This document shows positions 31,242 through 39,967 of a DNA stretch of 49,594 nt, in pieces. The position numbers were made by a program, and so were the translations under genes. The DNA lies in NCBI GenBank assembly GCA_003599255.1, contig QZJF01000007.1:1-49594 (forward strand). The letters run 5' to 3'. The notes under the pieces were generated by a model. That model ran no database searches and had not been told where the DNA came from. It saw only the letters and a program-made list of their open reading frames with translations. Numbering within the stretch: position 1 is the stretch's first letter; each line of letters begins with the position of its first letter. This DNA is from a candidate division WWE3 bacterium (GTDB lineage: Bacteria > Patescibacteriota > WWE3 > UBA101185 > UBA10185).

Positions 31242-33202
31242 AGTTCGTAATAGTTGCAGTTTCATTAATCATTCTTTCAGCTCCAGTTTTTTCAGCGATA
31301 ATCACTTTATCTCAAAGCAGTGGTTGGCCGTACACAATCACGAATGACTTCAATTATGACACTGTGGTTCTTGATGGCAACATTCACGTAGATGATGACG
31401 CCATCAAGTTCAGTTCTGGGACGCATGATGTGCTGTTTGACCTTGATGAAGACACGATTTACTTCGGTGAAAATGGTTACGTGTACGGTCGAATTTCGAG
31501 TGTCGGTGCATCTGCTTTCGACTTCACTGGTAATCCTCAAGTTTACAACATCGCCGTGCGTGGAGGAGCGCTGGTGCATAATATTTCGGGTTCATTCACC
31601 ACCGAACTCCACTCAGTTGGCGCCATTCGAGTTGCGATGGCCTACAACGTCACGTTTGAGAGCACGTACGTTGAAGTTCGGGGTGGTAATGCGCGAGCGG
31701 TTTGGTCAACGGTTGGTTTATCCACCAGTTTTCCTTACAACTGGGAATTTCGGGAGTGTGTATTCAACAACTTGAGTTTGAATTACTTCGACCGGCAGTA
31801 CTGGGATGAGCACACCACTTTGAATTTTGGTGGGTGCAATTACCGCGGTGGGGTATCGGGATTGGAGGGTTTTGACCATCACGTTAAAATCGTCAATTGT
31901 TCTCTCGTCACGGCGCCTCACGCTCAAATTCACGTCAATGGGGACAGCCTTGTTGCCGTTATTGACAGCAATTGGATGCTCACTGATGCTTGGAATGACC
32001 ACCCGTCTTATACTTTCGCCGAGTGCTTTGCCGCCGCCTTGCGCTCTGGTGTTGACGGTGACAACATTGTCAAATTCAGGTGGAACATAATTCGGAGCGG
32101 TAATAACTATGGTGGCGGACGTGGGCTGATGATTACGGGGCTCGATGGTCACAAATTTACTGAAGATAGTGGAATTTTTATAGGGTACAACAATGCCAAA
32201 ACTCATCAGGGATTTTCTGGTTACGATAATAATGGAATGTCAACTTATTGGAGAGAGCACTGGCAGAACATAATAAGTCGTGGAAATTATTGGGAGAATT
32301 GGGGAGACACATCTAACAATGAAAATCTTGGGGATTCTGCTGGGTCATTTTCGTTGGCGTTGAGAATAGTTGGCGCAGGGAGCGACAACGAGCCTTACGG
32401 TCTTCACATTGTTGGGGATACGTGCGTTTCATACATAGTTGGCGATGCCAAGAATGCGCAGAACTTTGGGTGGGGAGGCGGCGCTATCACTGCAGCGGCA
32501 ATGGTGTTTGAGGAGTTTCAGCCTTATGGGTCGTCTGAGCCAATCGCTGGTGTTACTGTTGAATCATGCATTTTAATCAGCAACGGAATTTTCTTGTCGA
32601 ACGCAGGATACAACGGGACTGGTGGTAAGTACCTGAATTTTGAAAACTTGAAATTTCAGAATTACGGTGGTGCGGACGTTGTTGCGCCATACTGGACTGT
32701 GTGGTTTCAATCACCCAGCAATCCAGCTGACCAGAGGCACTCTCACCACAATTACATCTGGAATCCAATTTATGAGAATCAGGTTTCAGACACTCACTGG
32801 GCGCCTGACTACGACGCCAACGATTCAATATCTATGGGTTTGGGAACAACTATAACAGTTCAAGTAAACGGAAACAATGGGTTGCCAGTCTCCGGTGCAA
32901 ACTTGTGGGTAATCAACAATTACGATGATACGATTTTGAGCACGATAACCAATACCACTGGTCGAGCGACAGTTGACGCCGTGTATTGGTGGGAAGGCAA
33001 CAATTTTTATCCAGTAGATTCCACTGAATTCAATCCATTTACAATAAAAGCATTGAAAGATTCTGATAGTACTGAATCGAATCCAACAGTTGGATGGAAC
33101 GTTAAAAGCTTCACTTTGACTTTGTCAGGAACTGAGGGGTCTAACCCGAGATTCAGAAAGAAAATAATGAGCGGAAAGTTTGTAACGGGGAAGATAAAAT
33201 GA
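31238..33202 (+). CDS. Sec-exported beta-helix protein, tailspike-like (654 aa)
   Basis: A signal peptide (KFVIVAVSLIILSAPVFSA) precedes a right-handed parallel beta-helix region (about residues 30-500) with repeated rungs such as HVKIVNCSLV, VAVIDSNW and NIVKFRWNIIRSG, the pattern of pectate-lyase-like and phage tailspike proteins. Residues about 540-640 form a carboxypeptidase-regulatory-like beta-sandwich (GLPVSGANLWV). The tail is basic. Glycan binding or lyase activity is plausible; catalytic residues are not identifiable. Confidence 0.74.
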   Translation: MKFVIVAVSLIILSAPVFSAIITLSQSSGWPYTITNDFNYDTVVLDGNIHVDDDAIKFSSGTHDVLFDLDEDTIYFGENGYVYGRISSVGASAFDFTGNPQVYNIAVRGGALVHNISGSFTTELHSVGAIRVAMAYNVTFESTYVEVRGGNARAVWSTVGLSTSFPYNWEFRECVFNNLSLNYFDRQYWDEHTTLNFGGCNYRGGVSGLEGFDHHVKIVNCSLVTAPHAQIHVNGDSLVAVIDSNWMLTDAWNDHPSYTFAECFAAALRSGVDGDNIVKFRWNIIRSGNNYGGGRGLMITGLDGHKFTEDSGIFIGYNNAKTHQGFSGYDNNGMSTYWREHWQNIISRGNYWENWGDTSNNENLGDSAGSFSLALRIVGAGSDNEPYGLHIVGDTCVSYIVGDAKNAQNFGWGGGAITAAAMVFEEFQPYGSSEPIAGVTVESCILISNGIFLSNAGYNGTGGKYLNFENLKFQNYGGADVVAPYWTVWFQSPSNPADQRHSHHNYIWNPIYENQVSDTHWAPDYDANDSISMGLGTTITVQVNGNNGLPVSGANLWVINNYDDTILSTITNTTGRATVDAVYWWEGNNFYPVDSTEFNPFTIKALKDSDSTESNPTVGWNVKSFTLTLSGTEGSNPRFRKKIMSGKFVTGKIK

Positions 33203-34434
33203 AAACTAAAGTTGTCCAATTGCTCATAATCGTAATTTTAACGAGTTCATTGTTGATTGCTGCTAACAGAACTGTCCCCGTTGGGGGTTGTTACACGCAG
33301 AATTATTTAAGTGCCGTAGCAGATTCAGTGAAAGTTGTCGCTACTGATTCTGCGTCTCTTAATGACACTATTTCGTTGGCTTGGACTTCATCTTGCTACA
33401 GTGGAAAAATCACTGTTGATGCTGATGGGGATTACGTCAGTTTGGAGTACTTGATTTATGACGATGATACTGTTTTTCAATCATCTGAAACAATATATTT
33501 TTCTACAACAGTGGACGACGATTCTTCTTTGCTGGACTTTGTGAGGAATTCAGGCACATGGACTTCGGCTGAAGCGGACTCTGTTTTGAGTGCGGTTCGG
33601 GATGATGTGATGGCTAAGAAAATTTGGAACATCGCCTTCTCAACAGGATTTACAGCAGGGTCAATGGGTGATAGTTTGACGAATTGGACGTATGTGCAAG
33701 GTCAGGCCGCTGGCATTACTGCAGACGCAATTGTGGAGGCTTGGGCAAATAGGTATCTATCAGATTTCGCTGATGCTGCGGATTTTGATTCGACATTTGC
33801 GGGAGCCCTTCATCGAGCGGGTCAAGTATCTCTTCGTGGCAACAGAACTCTTACTCTGACTTTTTATGATAGCGTTAGTTCAGAGGTCATTCCCTTTACT
33901 TCAGCGACGATTAAAAATTACAACGGAACTGCTAACTTATGGTATTTCAAGACGGACGCCAGCGGAGTTGAGGCAACGACCCTTCCAGCGGATTCTTACA
34001 AGGTGTATCCTTATCAATATCAAGTCACGTTCCCGTCAAGTTACTACACTTTTAACATTGACTCTGGAAACGTAAATGACACTATCAACGCCTCGCCCCT
34101 CGCATCGTCACCCTACGACCCGCAGCATGCCACAATCACGGCGCGTGGTTACATCTTTAGGCCAAACTTAGTTAATAAAAACGGTGTACTTGTTCGCGCA
34201 AGAATAAGCAAGGAGAATGTGAAATTGACCCGTGGTAATATTCCTATCTCCCCGATTTGGGTGACAGACACGACAGATACTAACGGTTACTTCGAATTCA
34301 ATTTGTATGTCTCTGACTCTCTCACACCGAGAACTCCTTGGACGATTGAGGCAATCGACAGTTTAGAGAAACCCTTCAAAACCACGACAGTTTACACGCC
34401 GGTAACAAGTCCTTATGACATTGAATGGAGGTAA
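33199..34434 (+). CDS. Sec-exported multi-domain beta protein (411 aa)
   Basis: A signal peptide (QLLIIVILTSSLLIA, cleavage before ANR) is followed by a beta domain, a helical middle (SAEADSVLSAVRDDV; ADAIVEAWANRYLSD) and two carboxypeptidase-regulatory-like modules (KTDASGVEATTLPADSYKV; TDTNGYFEFNLYVS). Architecture resembles adaptor or stalk proteins of surface structures. It is the last exported gene before the tail module and overlaps the upstream stop. Confidence 0.7.
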   Translation: MKTKVVQLLIIVILTSSLLIAANRTVPVGGCYTQNYLSAVADSVKVVATDSASLNDTISLAWTSSCYSGKITVDADGDYVSLEYLIYDDDTVFQSSETIYFSTTVDDDSSLLDFVRNSGTWTSAEADSVLSAVRDDVMAKKIWNIAFSTGFTAGSMGDSLTNWTYVQGQAAGITADAIVEAWANRYLSDFADAADFDSTFAGALHRAGQVSLRGNRTLTLTFYDSVSSEVIPFTSATIKNYNGTANLWYFKTDASGVEATTLPADSYKVYPYQYQVTFPSSYYTFNIDSGNVNDTINASPLASSPYDPQHATITARGYIFRPNLVNKNGVLVRARISKENVKLTRGNIPISPIWVTDTTDTNGYFEFNLYVSDSLTPRTPWTIEAIDSLEKPFKTTTVYTPVTSPYDIEWR

Positions 34435-34440
34435 CAATAA

Positions 34441-35283
34441 ATGGTGACATATAACACAACTCGATATGACTTGCTGACAACTCCGTTAAATGTGAGGAAG
34501 ATGTCCGAGTTGATTGTGTCAAAAGTCGAGGATGCTGCGAGTGAGGAACTCGAGACAATCTCCGATGAAGAGGTTGAACTTCACATTGAGGACGCCTCGG
34601 GAATGGTTCTTGGGGCACTTGAGGGATATTACGGTGGCGTTAGTGCGCTGCAAGTCACTAATCCTTACGCGAGCAAGCCTTTCGCTTTGCCGACCAACCA
34701 GAGCAAGGTGAAGTTGTTGAAGGTGGGAGTATCCTCGACGGCCGTGACTGAGGTTTGGACTTTGAAGATGGCTCCGCCTGCTGACAGCACGGAGTACATT
34801 CGGTGGACGATTGAGGGGTCGGTGAGTGGCGAGCAGGGCAGTGGTGCAATTTTGGTTACGAATCCTGTGGACTTTAACTCGACAAATGAGGCCATTCAAA
34901 TTTTGACGACTTACTGGCAGAGAAATGATGATGTTTCTAAGGAGGGTGACAAAATTCGGTTCGCAACCTTCAAGGTTAAGCCAATAATTGCCTTCATAAC
35001 TGCAATGCTTGCCGCAGGCACTCTCCTCGATGCTAAGTTGAGCGAAGTTTCACCGAACTCATCGAGCATCGGAAAGAGGTTGACCGACCGGGCGTTTGAG
35101 TGGCTTGAGAAGTTGGCAAATCCTGAGAAGTCCGGAGTTACTTTGGCGAGCGTTCCGACGGTGGACTTCACCTTGATAATGATAAGTATGAATCCGTCGG
35201 ATTCTCTTGGAGAAGATGCTACGAAGTACGAATCGATTTCGGAAGAACGAGAACGGTTGGATATAATGGGATTTGATTCGTGA
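34441..35283 (+). CDS. head-tail connector protein, Mu gp36-like (280 aa)
   Basis: The N-terminal 60 residues (ISDEEVELHIEDASGMVLGALEGYY) resemble the adaptor helix region of Mu gp36/DUF1320-type proteins, which join the portal to the tail. The C-terminal part is longer than in that family and of unknown fold. It is followed by a gpG-like gene, as in Mu-type head-tail modules. No portal gene is visible, so partners are missing from the window. Confidence 0.62.
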   Translation: MVTYNTTRYDLLTTPLNVRKMSELIVSKVEDAASEELETISDEEVELHIEDASGMVLGALEGYYGGVSALQVTNPYASKPFALPTNQSKVKLLKVGVSSTAVTEVWTLKMAPPADSTEYIRWTIEGSVSGEQGSGAILVTNPVDFNSTNEAIQILTTYWQRNDDVSKEGDKIRFATFKVKPIIAFITAMLAAGTLLDAKLSEVSPNSSSIGKRLTDRAFEWLEKLANPEKSGVTLASVPTVDFTLIMISMNPSDSLGEDATKYESISEERERLDIMGFDS

Positions 35284-35305
35284 GGAAGAAGTGTCCGGAA
35301 TTAAT

Positions 35306-35926
35306 ATGAAAATAGATGATAAGGAAGTCATCAAACTGATGAAGGATTTAAGGGCGAAAACGAAAACACTGAAACCGTTTTTTGTGCACTCCGCAATTCC
35401 AGTTATCCAGAGAAGCACAATGATGAACTTCAGGGCTGGTGGTCGACCTCAACGATGGGAAGCATTATCATCGCTCACTCTCATGAATCGGGGAAATCGA
35501 GTTGCCAAGCATGCCCTTGGTCAGAATATTCTAATTGATTCCGGTCGACTTCAAAAATCGATAGGAACCGTGAGAAATATTACTGATTTCTCGCTCGAGT
35601 ATGGAACTAATTTGATTTACGCTGCTGTGCATCAGTTTGGGGCAGTAATCAGACCTGTTAGAGCCAAGGCCTTGACCATTCCTCTTCCGAATGCTCGCCC
35701 TGGAAGTTCGGCAAGGGATTATTCAAACACTTTTGTAGCGAAGGGTGTGATTTTTCAAAAAACCGCGAAGGGTGAAGCAATTCCTCTCTTCAAATTACTC
35801 TTATCGGTTAGAATTCCATCAAGACCTTTTATGGTTTGGCTTGATGAAGACATTTACACTTTGCAGAGAAATTTATTGATGTTTATAACTGAGTCGGATA
35901 AGTATTCGGCTCTAAACAAAGGGTGA
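35306..35926 (+). CDS. virion morphogenesis/tail completion protein, Mu gpG-like (206 aa)
   Basis: The motifs GGRPQRWEALSSLT, ILIDSGRLQKSIGTV and YGTNLIYAAVHQFG match the phage virion morphogenesis family (Mu gpG/tail completion), involved in joining head and tail. The frame is open from a TTG at 35273; I chose ATG 35306 because the earlier codons overlap the upstream gene, but the ribosome site is weak and the start is uncertain. Confidence 0.75.
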   Translation: MKIDDKEVIKLMKDLRAKTKTLKPFFVHSAIPVIQRSTMMNFRAGGRPQRWEALSSLTLMNRGNRVAKHALGQNILIDSGRLQKSIGTVRNITDFSLEYGTNLIYAAVHQFGAVIRPVRAKALTIPLPNARPGSSARDYSNTFVAKGVIFQKTAKGEAIPLFKLLLSVRIPSRPFMVWLDEDIYTLQRNLLMFITESDKYSALNKG

Positions 35927-35934
35927 GGGTCGCA

Positions 35935-36756
35935 ATGAGTTTAATTTTTGAAGGATTGGACTTTTTCTTACTCCCGCACGTCGTGATTTCACGCCAGGTG
36001 ACTGTAGCAACAGCTGGAACTGAATTGCCCATTGTGCCAATAAATTATAACACTGGCACTATCACAGTAACCGATGGGAGTACAACACTTGTTGGGATTG
36101 GCACAAGTTTCGTTGGTAACGTTTCAGTTGGAGATGTGATTGAAACTGCTGGGTTAGTAACTTACTTTGTCGCTGCCGTAACAGACGACACACACTTGGA
36201 ATTGTCAACGGAGGCAACCGCAACTGAGACTGGAGTTGCTTATTCATCTTACACGCTTGAGGAGACGGTCAGAGTGATTCTTCGGGCAGATAATGATAAT
36301 GCTGGAAAGATTTTTGTTGGTGGGGTTGGTGTTAGTTCGACTACAGGACTTGAGTTGAATGCAGGAGATGAACTGACTTTGAAAGTTAATAACAAAGTTT
36401 CCAACATTCATGTTGATGCTGGCTCCAACAATCAGAAAGTTTTTATCTTAATTGAAAGAGGAGGCATAATGGAAACAAGAGTTCCAACCTCGATTGCAAC
36501 TGGGCAGAGAACGAGTGCAGGCGGAGGTGAAGTTCAGTTAGTAGCTACAAAAGTCAACACTGTTCAAGTTGTTATTGAGGCTTTATCAACAAACGCTGCA
36601 TCTGCATATGTAGGGGTAACTGGACTTGACGCTACATCCGGATATGAACTGACCCCAGGGAAAAGTGTGGTTTTGAATGTGAACGACCACGATGCAGACG
36701 TTTACGTTTACTTGGCTGCAGGAGAGAAGGTTTCGTATTTGATTACCAAGCCGTAA
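35935..36756 (+). CDS. virion structural protein with two tandem beta domains (273 aa)
   Basis: Residues about 25-110 form a fibre-attachment-like beta region (GTITVTDGSTTLVGIGTSF). Two homologous beta domains follow, each with the pattern GVxxxxGxELxxGxxLxxxVN (about residues 115-178 and 195-273). An in-frame ATG at 36469 (residue 179) has AGGAGG at 36459-36464, so the second domain may also be made alone (95 aa). Probably a minor virion protein of the head-tail region. Confidence 0.65.
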   Translation: MSLIFEGLDFFLLPHVVISRQVTVATAGTELPIVPINYNTGTITVTDGSTTLVGIGTSFVGNVSVGDVIETAGLVTYFVAAVTDDTHLELSTEATATETGVAYSSYTLEETVRVILRADNDNAGKIFVGGVGVSSTTGLELNAGDELTLKVNNKVSNIHVDAGSNNQKVFILIERGGIMETRVPTSIATGQRTSAGGGEVQLVATKVNTVQVVIEALSTNAASAYVGVTGLDATSGYELTPGKSVVLNVNDHDADVYVYLAAGEKVSYLITKP

Positions 36757-36763
36757 TGAAGAA

Positions 36764-37714
36764 ATGGATTATCAGGGAACTATACAGGAAGTGATGACTG
36801 CATTGAACGACTTGCTGAAGGCACTGCGTTCGGAAAAGGCAGGAAGCCAACTGTCAAGAGTTTCAACGTTTCAACTCGGAATTTTGCCAGTGACGATTGT
36901 GTACCCAGCAATCGCGCTACTTCCAGATAGTGAAATGTATACAAGGTTTGAATCTGGTGGTCACTACACAGTTGAGCGGAATTTTCAAATAGAAGGGTTT
37001 ATTAAGGAACTTGACATAACGAGCGCGCAACAAAGGGCAACAACGCTTGGAGAAGAAATCAGGGACGGTCTACTGCGAAGGGCGTCAATCAGAAAGTCTG
37101 ACAAAGAGAAATCTCTGGTCGGATTTGGGATGACAGTAGGAAATTTGACTCTTGCTGAGGGAGTGAGCAATGAGGACTTTGTCATTGGGAAGTTTATCTT
37201 GCCGATTACGGTATTTTCACACAGTGTTATTCCTTCCACAAAGAAAGTGGAGCAAACTCATACTGAAAGACCTGAAAAAGAAGTTTTCAGTAAGTTACTT
37301 GAAATCTTAAAGGCGAATCGCAGTTTGATGTTTTCAGTGGTTAGGCCATCAAATATTTTCAGTGTTGTTCTTCCTGGTCTTGGAACATTCAACACTCCAG
37401 CAGTCTTCGTTGAGGAAATTAGTTCTGACCTTCTGAGAAGAGAATCTGGTCGTGATACTATTATCAGGAATTTTGTAATATCCGTTTACACATCAGCAAT
37501 TCCCAAACCGCAGTTGTTGTGGAGTAACCTTGAAGTTTTGGAAGGAATCAGAGATACAATTTTGGTAAACAGCCAACTTGACGGATTGGCAAAGAGAACT
37601 GTTGTAGATAAGTCATCTTTTTATATATCAACTTTGAAGGGCTCAAATTCTTACTTTTATCGGTCATCGCTTGATGTGAAGGTTGAATGTTTTAGAGGAG
37701 TTGATTTTGTTTAA
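36764..37714 (+). CDS. duplicated tail-terminator-like protein (316 aa)
   Basis: Two halves (about residues 1-155 and 160-316) have the same layout: a helix, the strand motif PAIALLPDS or PAVFVEEISS, a long basic middle and a strand VERNFQIEGFI or IIRNFVISVYT. This fits a tandem duplication of a gp37/tail-terminator-type domain that caps the tail at the head end. The single-domain form is the usual size. Position before the tube gene supports the role. Confidence 0.6.
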   Translation: MDYQGTIQEVMTALNDLLKALRSEKAGSQLSRVSTFQLGILPVTIVYPAIALLPDSEMYTRFESGGHYTVERNFQIEGFIKELDITSAQQRATTLGEEIRDGLLRRASIRKSDKEKSLVGFGMTVGNLTLAEGVSNEDFVIGKFILPITVFSHSVIPSTKKVEQTHTERPEKEVFSKLLEILKANRSLMFSVVRPSNIFSVVLPGLGTFNTPAVFVEEISSDLLRRESGRDTIIRNFVISVYTSAIPKPQLLWSNLEVLEGIRDTILVNSQLDGLAKRTVVDKSSFYISTLKGSNSYFYRSSLDVKVECFRGVDFV

Positions 37715-37735
37715 CATTTTTGGAGGTTTTGAAAC

Positions 37736-37957
37736 ATGGCTAAGACAGTAAAAATTCAACGTGTTGAGGGGGAGAGGCTTCTCCCTCGAGATGCGGTGGA
37801 GTTCTTTAAACAACACCCTGAGGAGTGGGAGAAGTTGAAATTCGGCGAAGTAATTGAAGTTCCTGAAGAGATTGTCCCAAACTTGAAGGCTGTTGTCATT
37901 GTAGAGAAGACTAAGAAAAAGGAAACTGATACCGATTTGGGAGGTGATTTGAAATGA
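37736..37957 (+). CDS. small acidic/basic protein before the tube gene (73 aa)
   Basis: A short soluble protein with segments ERLLPRDAVEFFKQHPEEW and GEVIEVPEEI. Its position between terminator and tube genes corresponds to the small DUF2635/gp38-type gene of Mu-like tails, with a similar LPxxxxE/W pattern, but the match is weak. It overlaps the tube gene as ATGA. Confidence 0.62.
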   Translation: MAKTVKIQRVEGERLLPRDAVEFFKQHPEEWEKLKFGEVIEVPEEIVPNLKAVVIVEKTKKKETDTDLGGDLK

Positions 37958-38958
37958 CAATGAGGGCACTTTACCAAGACATTTACTTGTTTATGCACCA
38001 AGTAGTTGGAATTTCAACTTCAGGTTCATTTGGCGTAACTGACATTGGGTTGAATACGAATGTTTTCAATCTTGTTCCAACTGCACATCCGAATTTGATT
38101 GCTGGACAGCAGATTTCAGATGTTAGAAAGGCAACAGGTCTGTCTCAAAAAAGAACTGGCTCTGGGTATGAATTTGTTCAGACCCTTCAGCAACCCTCTG
38201 TTACTGGAGTCAGTGTTGAGATGACAACCAAAAATCTTGGCGCATGGCTATGGTTATTCTTTCAGCAAGGAGTTTCACAGGGAGGTGCTGCTGTTTATAA
38301 GAAAACTGCGGTTCCTTACACCGATTCGGACTGCGAAGTTTGGGCTTCAATTGCCCGTGTACTTGATACTGGTTCTCAATCACATCAAGTTGATGGGGCA
38401 GTTATCAACCAGCTTGCTTTCTCAGGAGTTGAGGGAGGTGTTGTATCGTTAACAGCAGACTTCATAGGTTCGGCGTTTTCGAGAATTAAGGATGTTGACA
38501 CAATAACAACTGCGATTCCCAGTGAAGTTCCATTCTTGCATCAAAACTGCACAGTAACTCTTGGAGGAAACACTATTAGATTGCAGTCGTTTGACTTAAC
38601 ACTTAATAACAACGCTGAGCGGAGGTATTACAATTCAACTACACCACAAAAAATAGTTCTCGGGGACTTGTCAGTTTCCGGAACGATTGTTATTCCTTGG
38701 ACTCAGACAAATTATGATAGGAATAATGCTCTTGCTGATTTCATTGCTGGAACTGACCAATTGCTCACCTTAACGTGGGGAACGGCAAGTGTTAATGAAG
38801 TAGTGATTAAGGTTAACATGCGTTTCAGTGGTGACCCCGATATTCTCACTGACAAGCAGGATTTGTCTTTAAGCCTACCATTTATTGGAGCTTACGACGG
38901 CACTAACCACGCCATTGAAATAACTTGCGAAGACTCTGTTAACAGAGGCATCGCATAA
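37954..38958 (+). CDS. major tail tube protein (334 aa)
   Basis: A beta-rich protein with the features of siphovirus tail tube proteins: a VSVEMTTKNLGAWLWLFF segment, a central beta-barrel (CTVTLGGNTIRLQSFDLTLN) and a C-terminal strand ALADFIAGTDQLLTLTW, the region of inter-subunit contacts. Position just upstream of the chaperones and tape measure supports the role. No sheath gene is adjacent, so the tail is long and non-contractile. Confidence 0.78.
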   Translation: MTMRALYQDIYLFMHQVVGISTSGSFGVTDIGLNTNVFNLVPTAHPNLIAGQQISDVRKATGLSQKRTGSGYEFVQTLQQPSVTGVSVEMTTKNLGAWLWLFFQQGVSQGGAAVYKKTAVPYTDSDCEVWASIARVLDTGSQSHQVDGAVINQLAFSGVEGGVVSLTADFIGSAFSRIKDVDTITTAIPSEVPFLHQNCTVTLGGNTIRLQSFDLTLNNNAERRYYNSTTPQKIVLGDLSVSGTIVIPWTQTNYDRNNALADFIAGTDQLLTLTWGTASVNEVVIKVNMRFSGDPDILTDKQDLSLSLPFIGAYDGTNHAIEITCEDSVNRGIA

Positions 38959-38975
38959 TTAGAAAGGTGGATTTG

Positions 38976-39458
38976 ATGTTTGGAGTTAGAACTACACCAT
39001 TTGAGTACGTGCTTGAGGAGGACAAGGAGAGGGAGGAAAAGTACAGGACAAAGTTTTTCATTCGGCAGAAAACAATTGAAACCGAAAATGAAATAATTGG
39101 TCTCTATCGGTCAGCAAGTACAACGAGTAAGCGAGGAAGTGTTTCTCTGTCATTTTCAAAAACTGGAATGACAAAGGCAGACATTGAAGCCTTCAAACTT
39201 ATCGTTGACCGAGTTGAGAACTTCTTTGTACCCTTCGATGCCCCAGTGATTTTTGGGTATGACCCATTTAATCACTTCAAAAGTTTCACTGATGCAGTTG
39301 AAGAAGAAATCAGTGGAGTAAAGTACTTGAAATTGTCAACTGTTTCAGGTGAGGACTTGAAGTATGTGTCGGTTTGTTTAACGACCGCTCAACGGAATGA
39401 GATTTTTAATGTGTCTGAGGATGTAAGTAGGCTGAGCGAAACCGAAAAAAAAGATTGA
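38976..39458 (+). CDS. tail assembly chaperone, G-like (160 aa)
   Basis: A charged helical protein directly upstream of the tape measure region. GAAAGGTGG precedes the ATG at 38976 (a GTG at 38967 is also open). It ends in A8 (39445-39452) followed by GAT TGA, where ribosomes can slip -1 into the following frame to make a longer GT-type protein. Such chaperones coat the tape measure before tube assembly. Confidence 0.72.
   Translation: MFGVRTTPFEYVLEEDKEREEKYRTKFFIRQKTIETENEIIGLYRSASTTSKRGSVSLSFSKTGMTKADIEAFKLIVDRVENFFVPFDAPVIFGYDPFNHFKSFTDAVEEEISGVKYLKLSTVSGEDLKYVSVCLTTAQRNEIFNVSEDVSRLSETEKKD
39446..39452 (+). other. slippery site for -1 frameshift
   Basis: The heptamer A AAA AAA (39446-39452), read in zero frame as AAA AAA before GAT TGA, is a classical -1 slippage site. 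Shifting by -1 gives AAA AAA AGA TTG AGG and enters the 39455-39967 frame, which has no convincing start of its own. Confidence 0.72.
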
Positions 39459-39967
39459 GGTTCCTTGCGTATTTCGCGTGCTGGAAGGCCAGCGAACCAT
39501 CCCGAAGGCGCGAATATCACTGTGACTATTGCAGGGAACGGCAATACTTCGGGAGAACTTGCTTTTGGGAACATGAAACTGACGAAAACAACAAATTGCA
39601 AGTCGAAATTGATAACCGAGGGGGGGAGCCTCTCAAATTAATTGAGAAATTGACTGTTGAAGAGGCATTTGAAAAAATGATTGAATTTGGGCAAGAGGAG
39701 CAATTTCGATTTGAGGATGAACTTTACGTTCTTCTGAGAAAAATGCCCACTGTTTGTCCATTGTCATTAACAAATGTTGAGATGTTTGAATGGTTGGATA
39801 TTGAGGAGATGAGTCAGGCGTACAAAGTCCTCCCAATTCGTGGGTCGATTTTCAATCAACCATTAATTGTCAAAGACATATTTTCAGCAATTTTAGAAGG
39901 GAAGGCTCAATACCAATCGAGGTATTTAGCAGACATGAAAACTAAGATGGAGAACAAGCATGGGTGA
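39455..39967 (+). CDS. T-part of tail assembly chaperone, -1 frameshift product (170 aa)
   Basis: This frame overlaps the end of the chaperone gene in the -1 frame and has only a TTG without a ribosome site, so it is best read as the T extension of a GT fusion. The N-terminal part holds a small zinc-ribbon-like segment (HCDYCRERQYFGRTC). The rest is acidic and helical. The fused product would be about 325 residues. It overlaps the tape measure start as ATGGGTGA. Confidence 0.7.
   Translation: MRFLAYFACWKASEPSRRREYHCDYCRERQYFGRTCFWEHETDENNKLQVEIDNRGGEPLKLIEKLTVEEAFEKMIEFGQEEQFRFEDELYVLLRKMPTVCPLSLTNVEMFEWLDIEEMSQAYKVLPIRGSIFNQPLIVKDIFSAILEGKAQYQSRYLADMKTKMENKHG

Noticed and set aside
28400-33202. 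Type IX secretion C-terminal domains suggested by basic tails on several exported proteins
   Set aside because: The tails are short and differ between proteins; no conserved 70-100 residue domain with the usual motifs is visible.
39459-39643. Zero-frame or +1-frame coding after the chaperone stop, which also read as plausible protein stretches
   Set aside because: Both frames close soon, while the -1 frame stays open to the tape measure and is reached by a proper slippery site.
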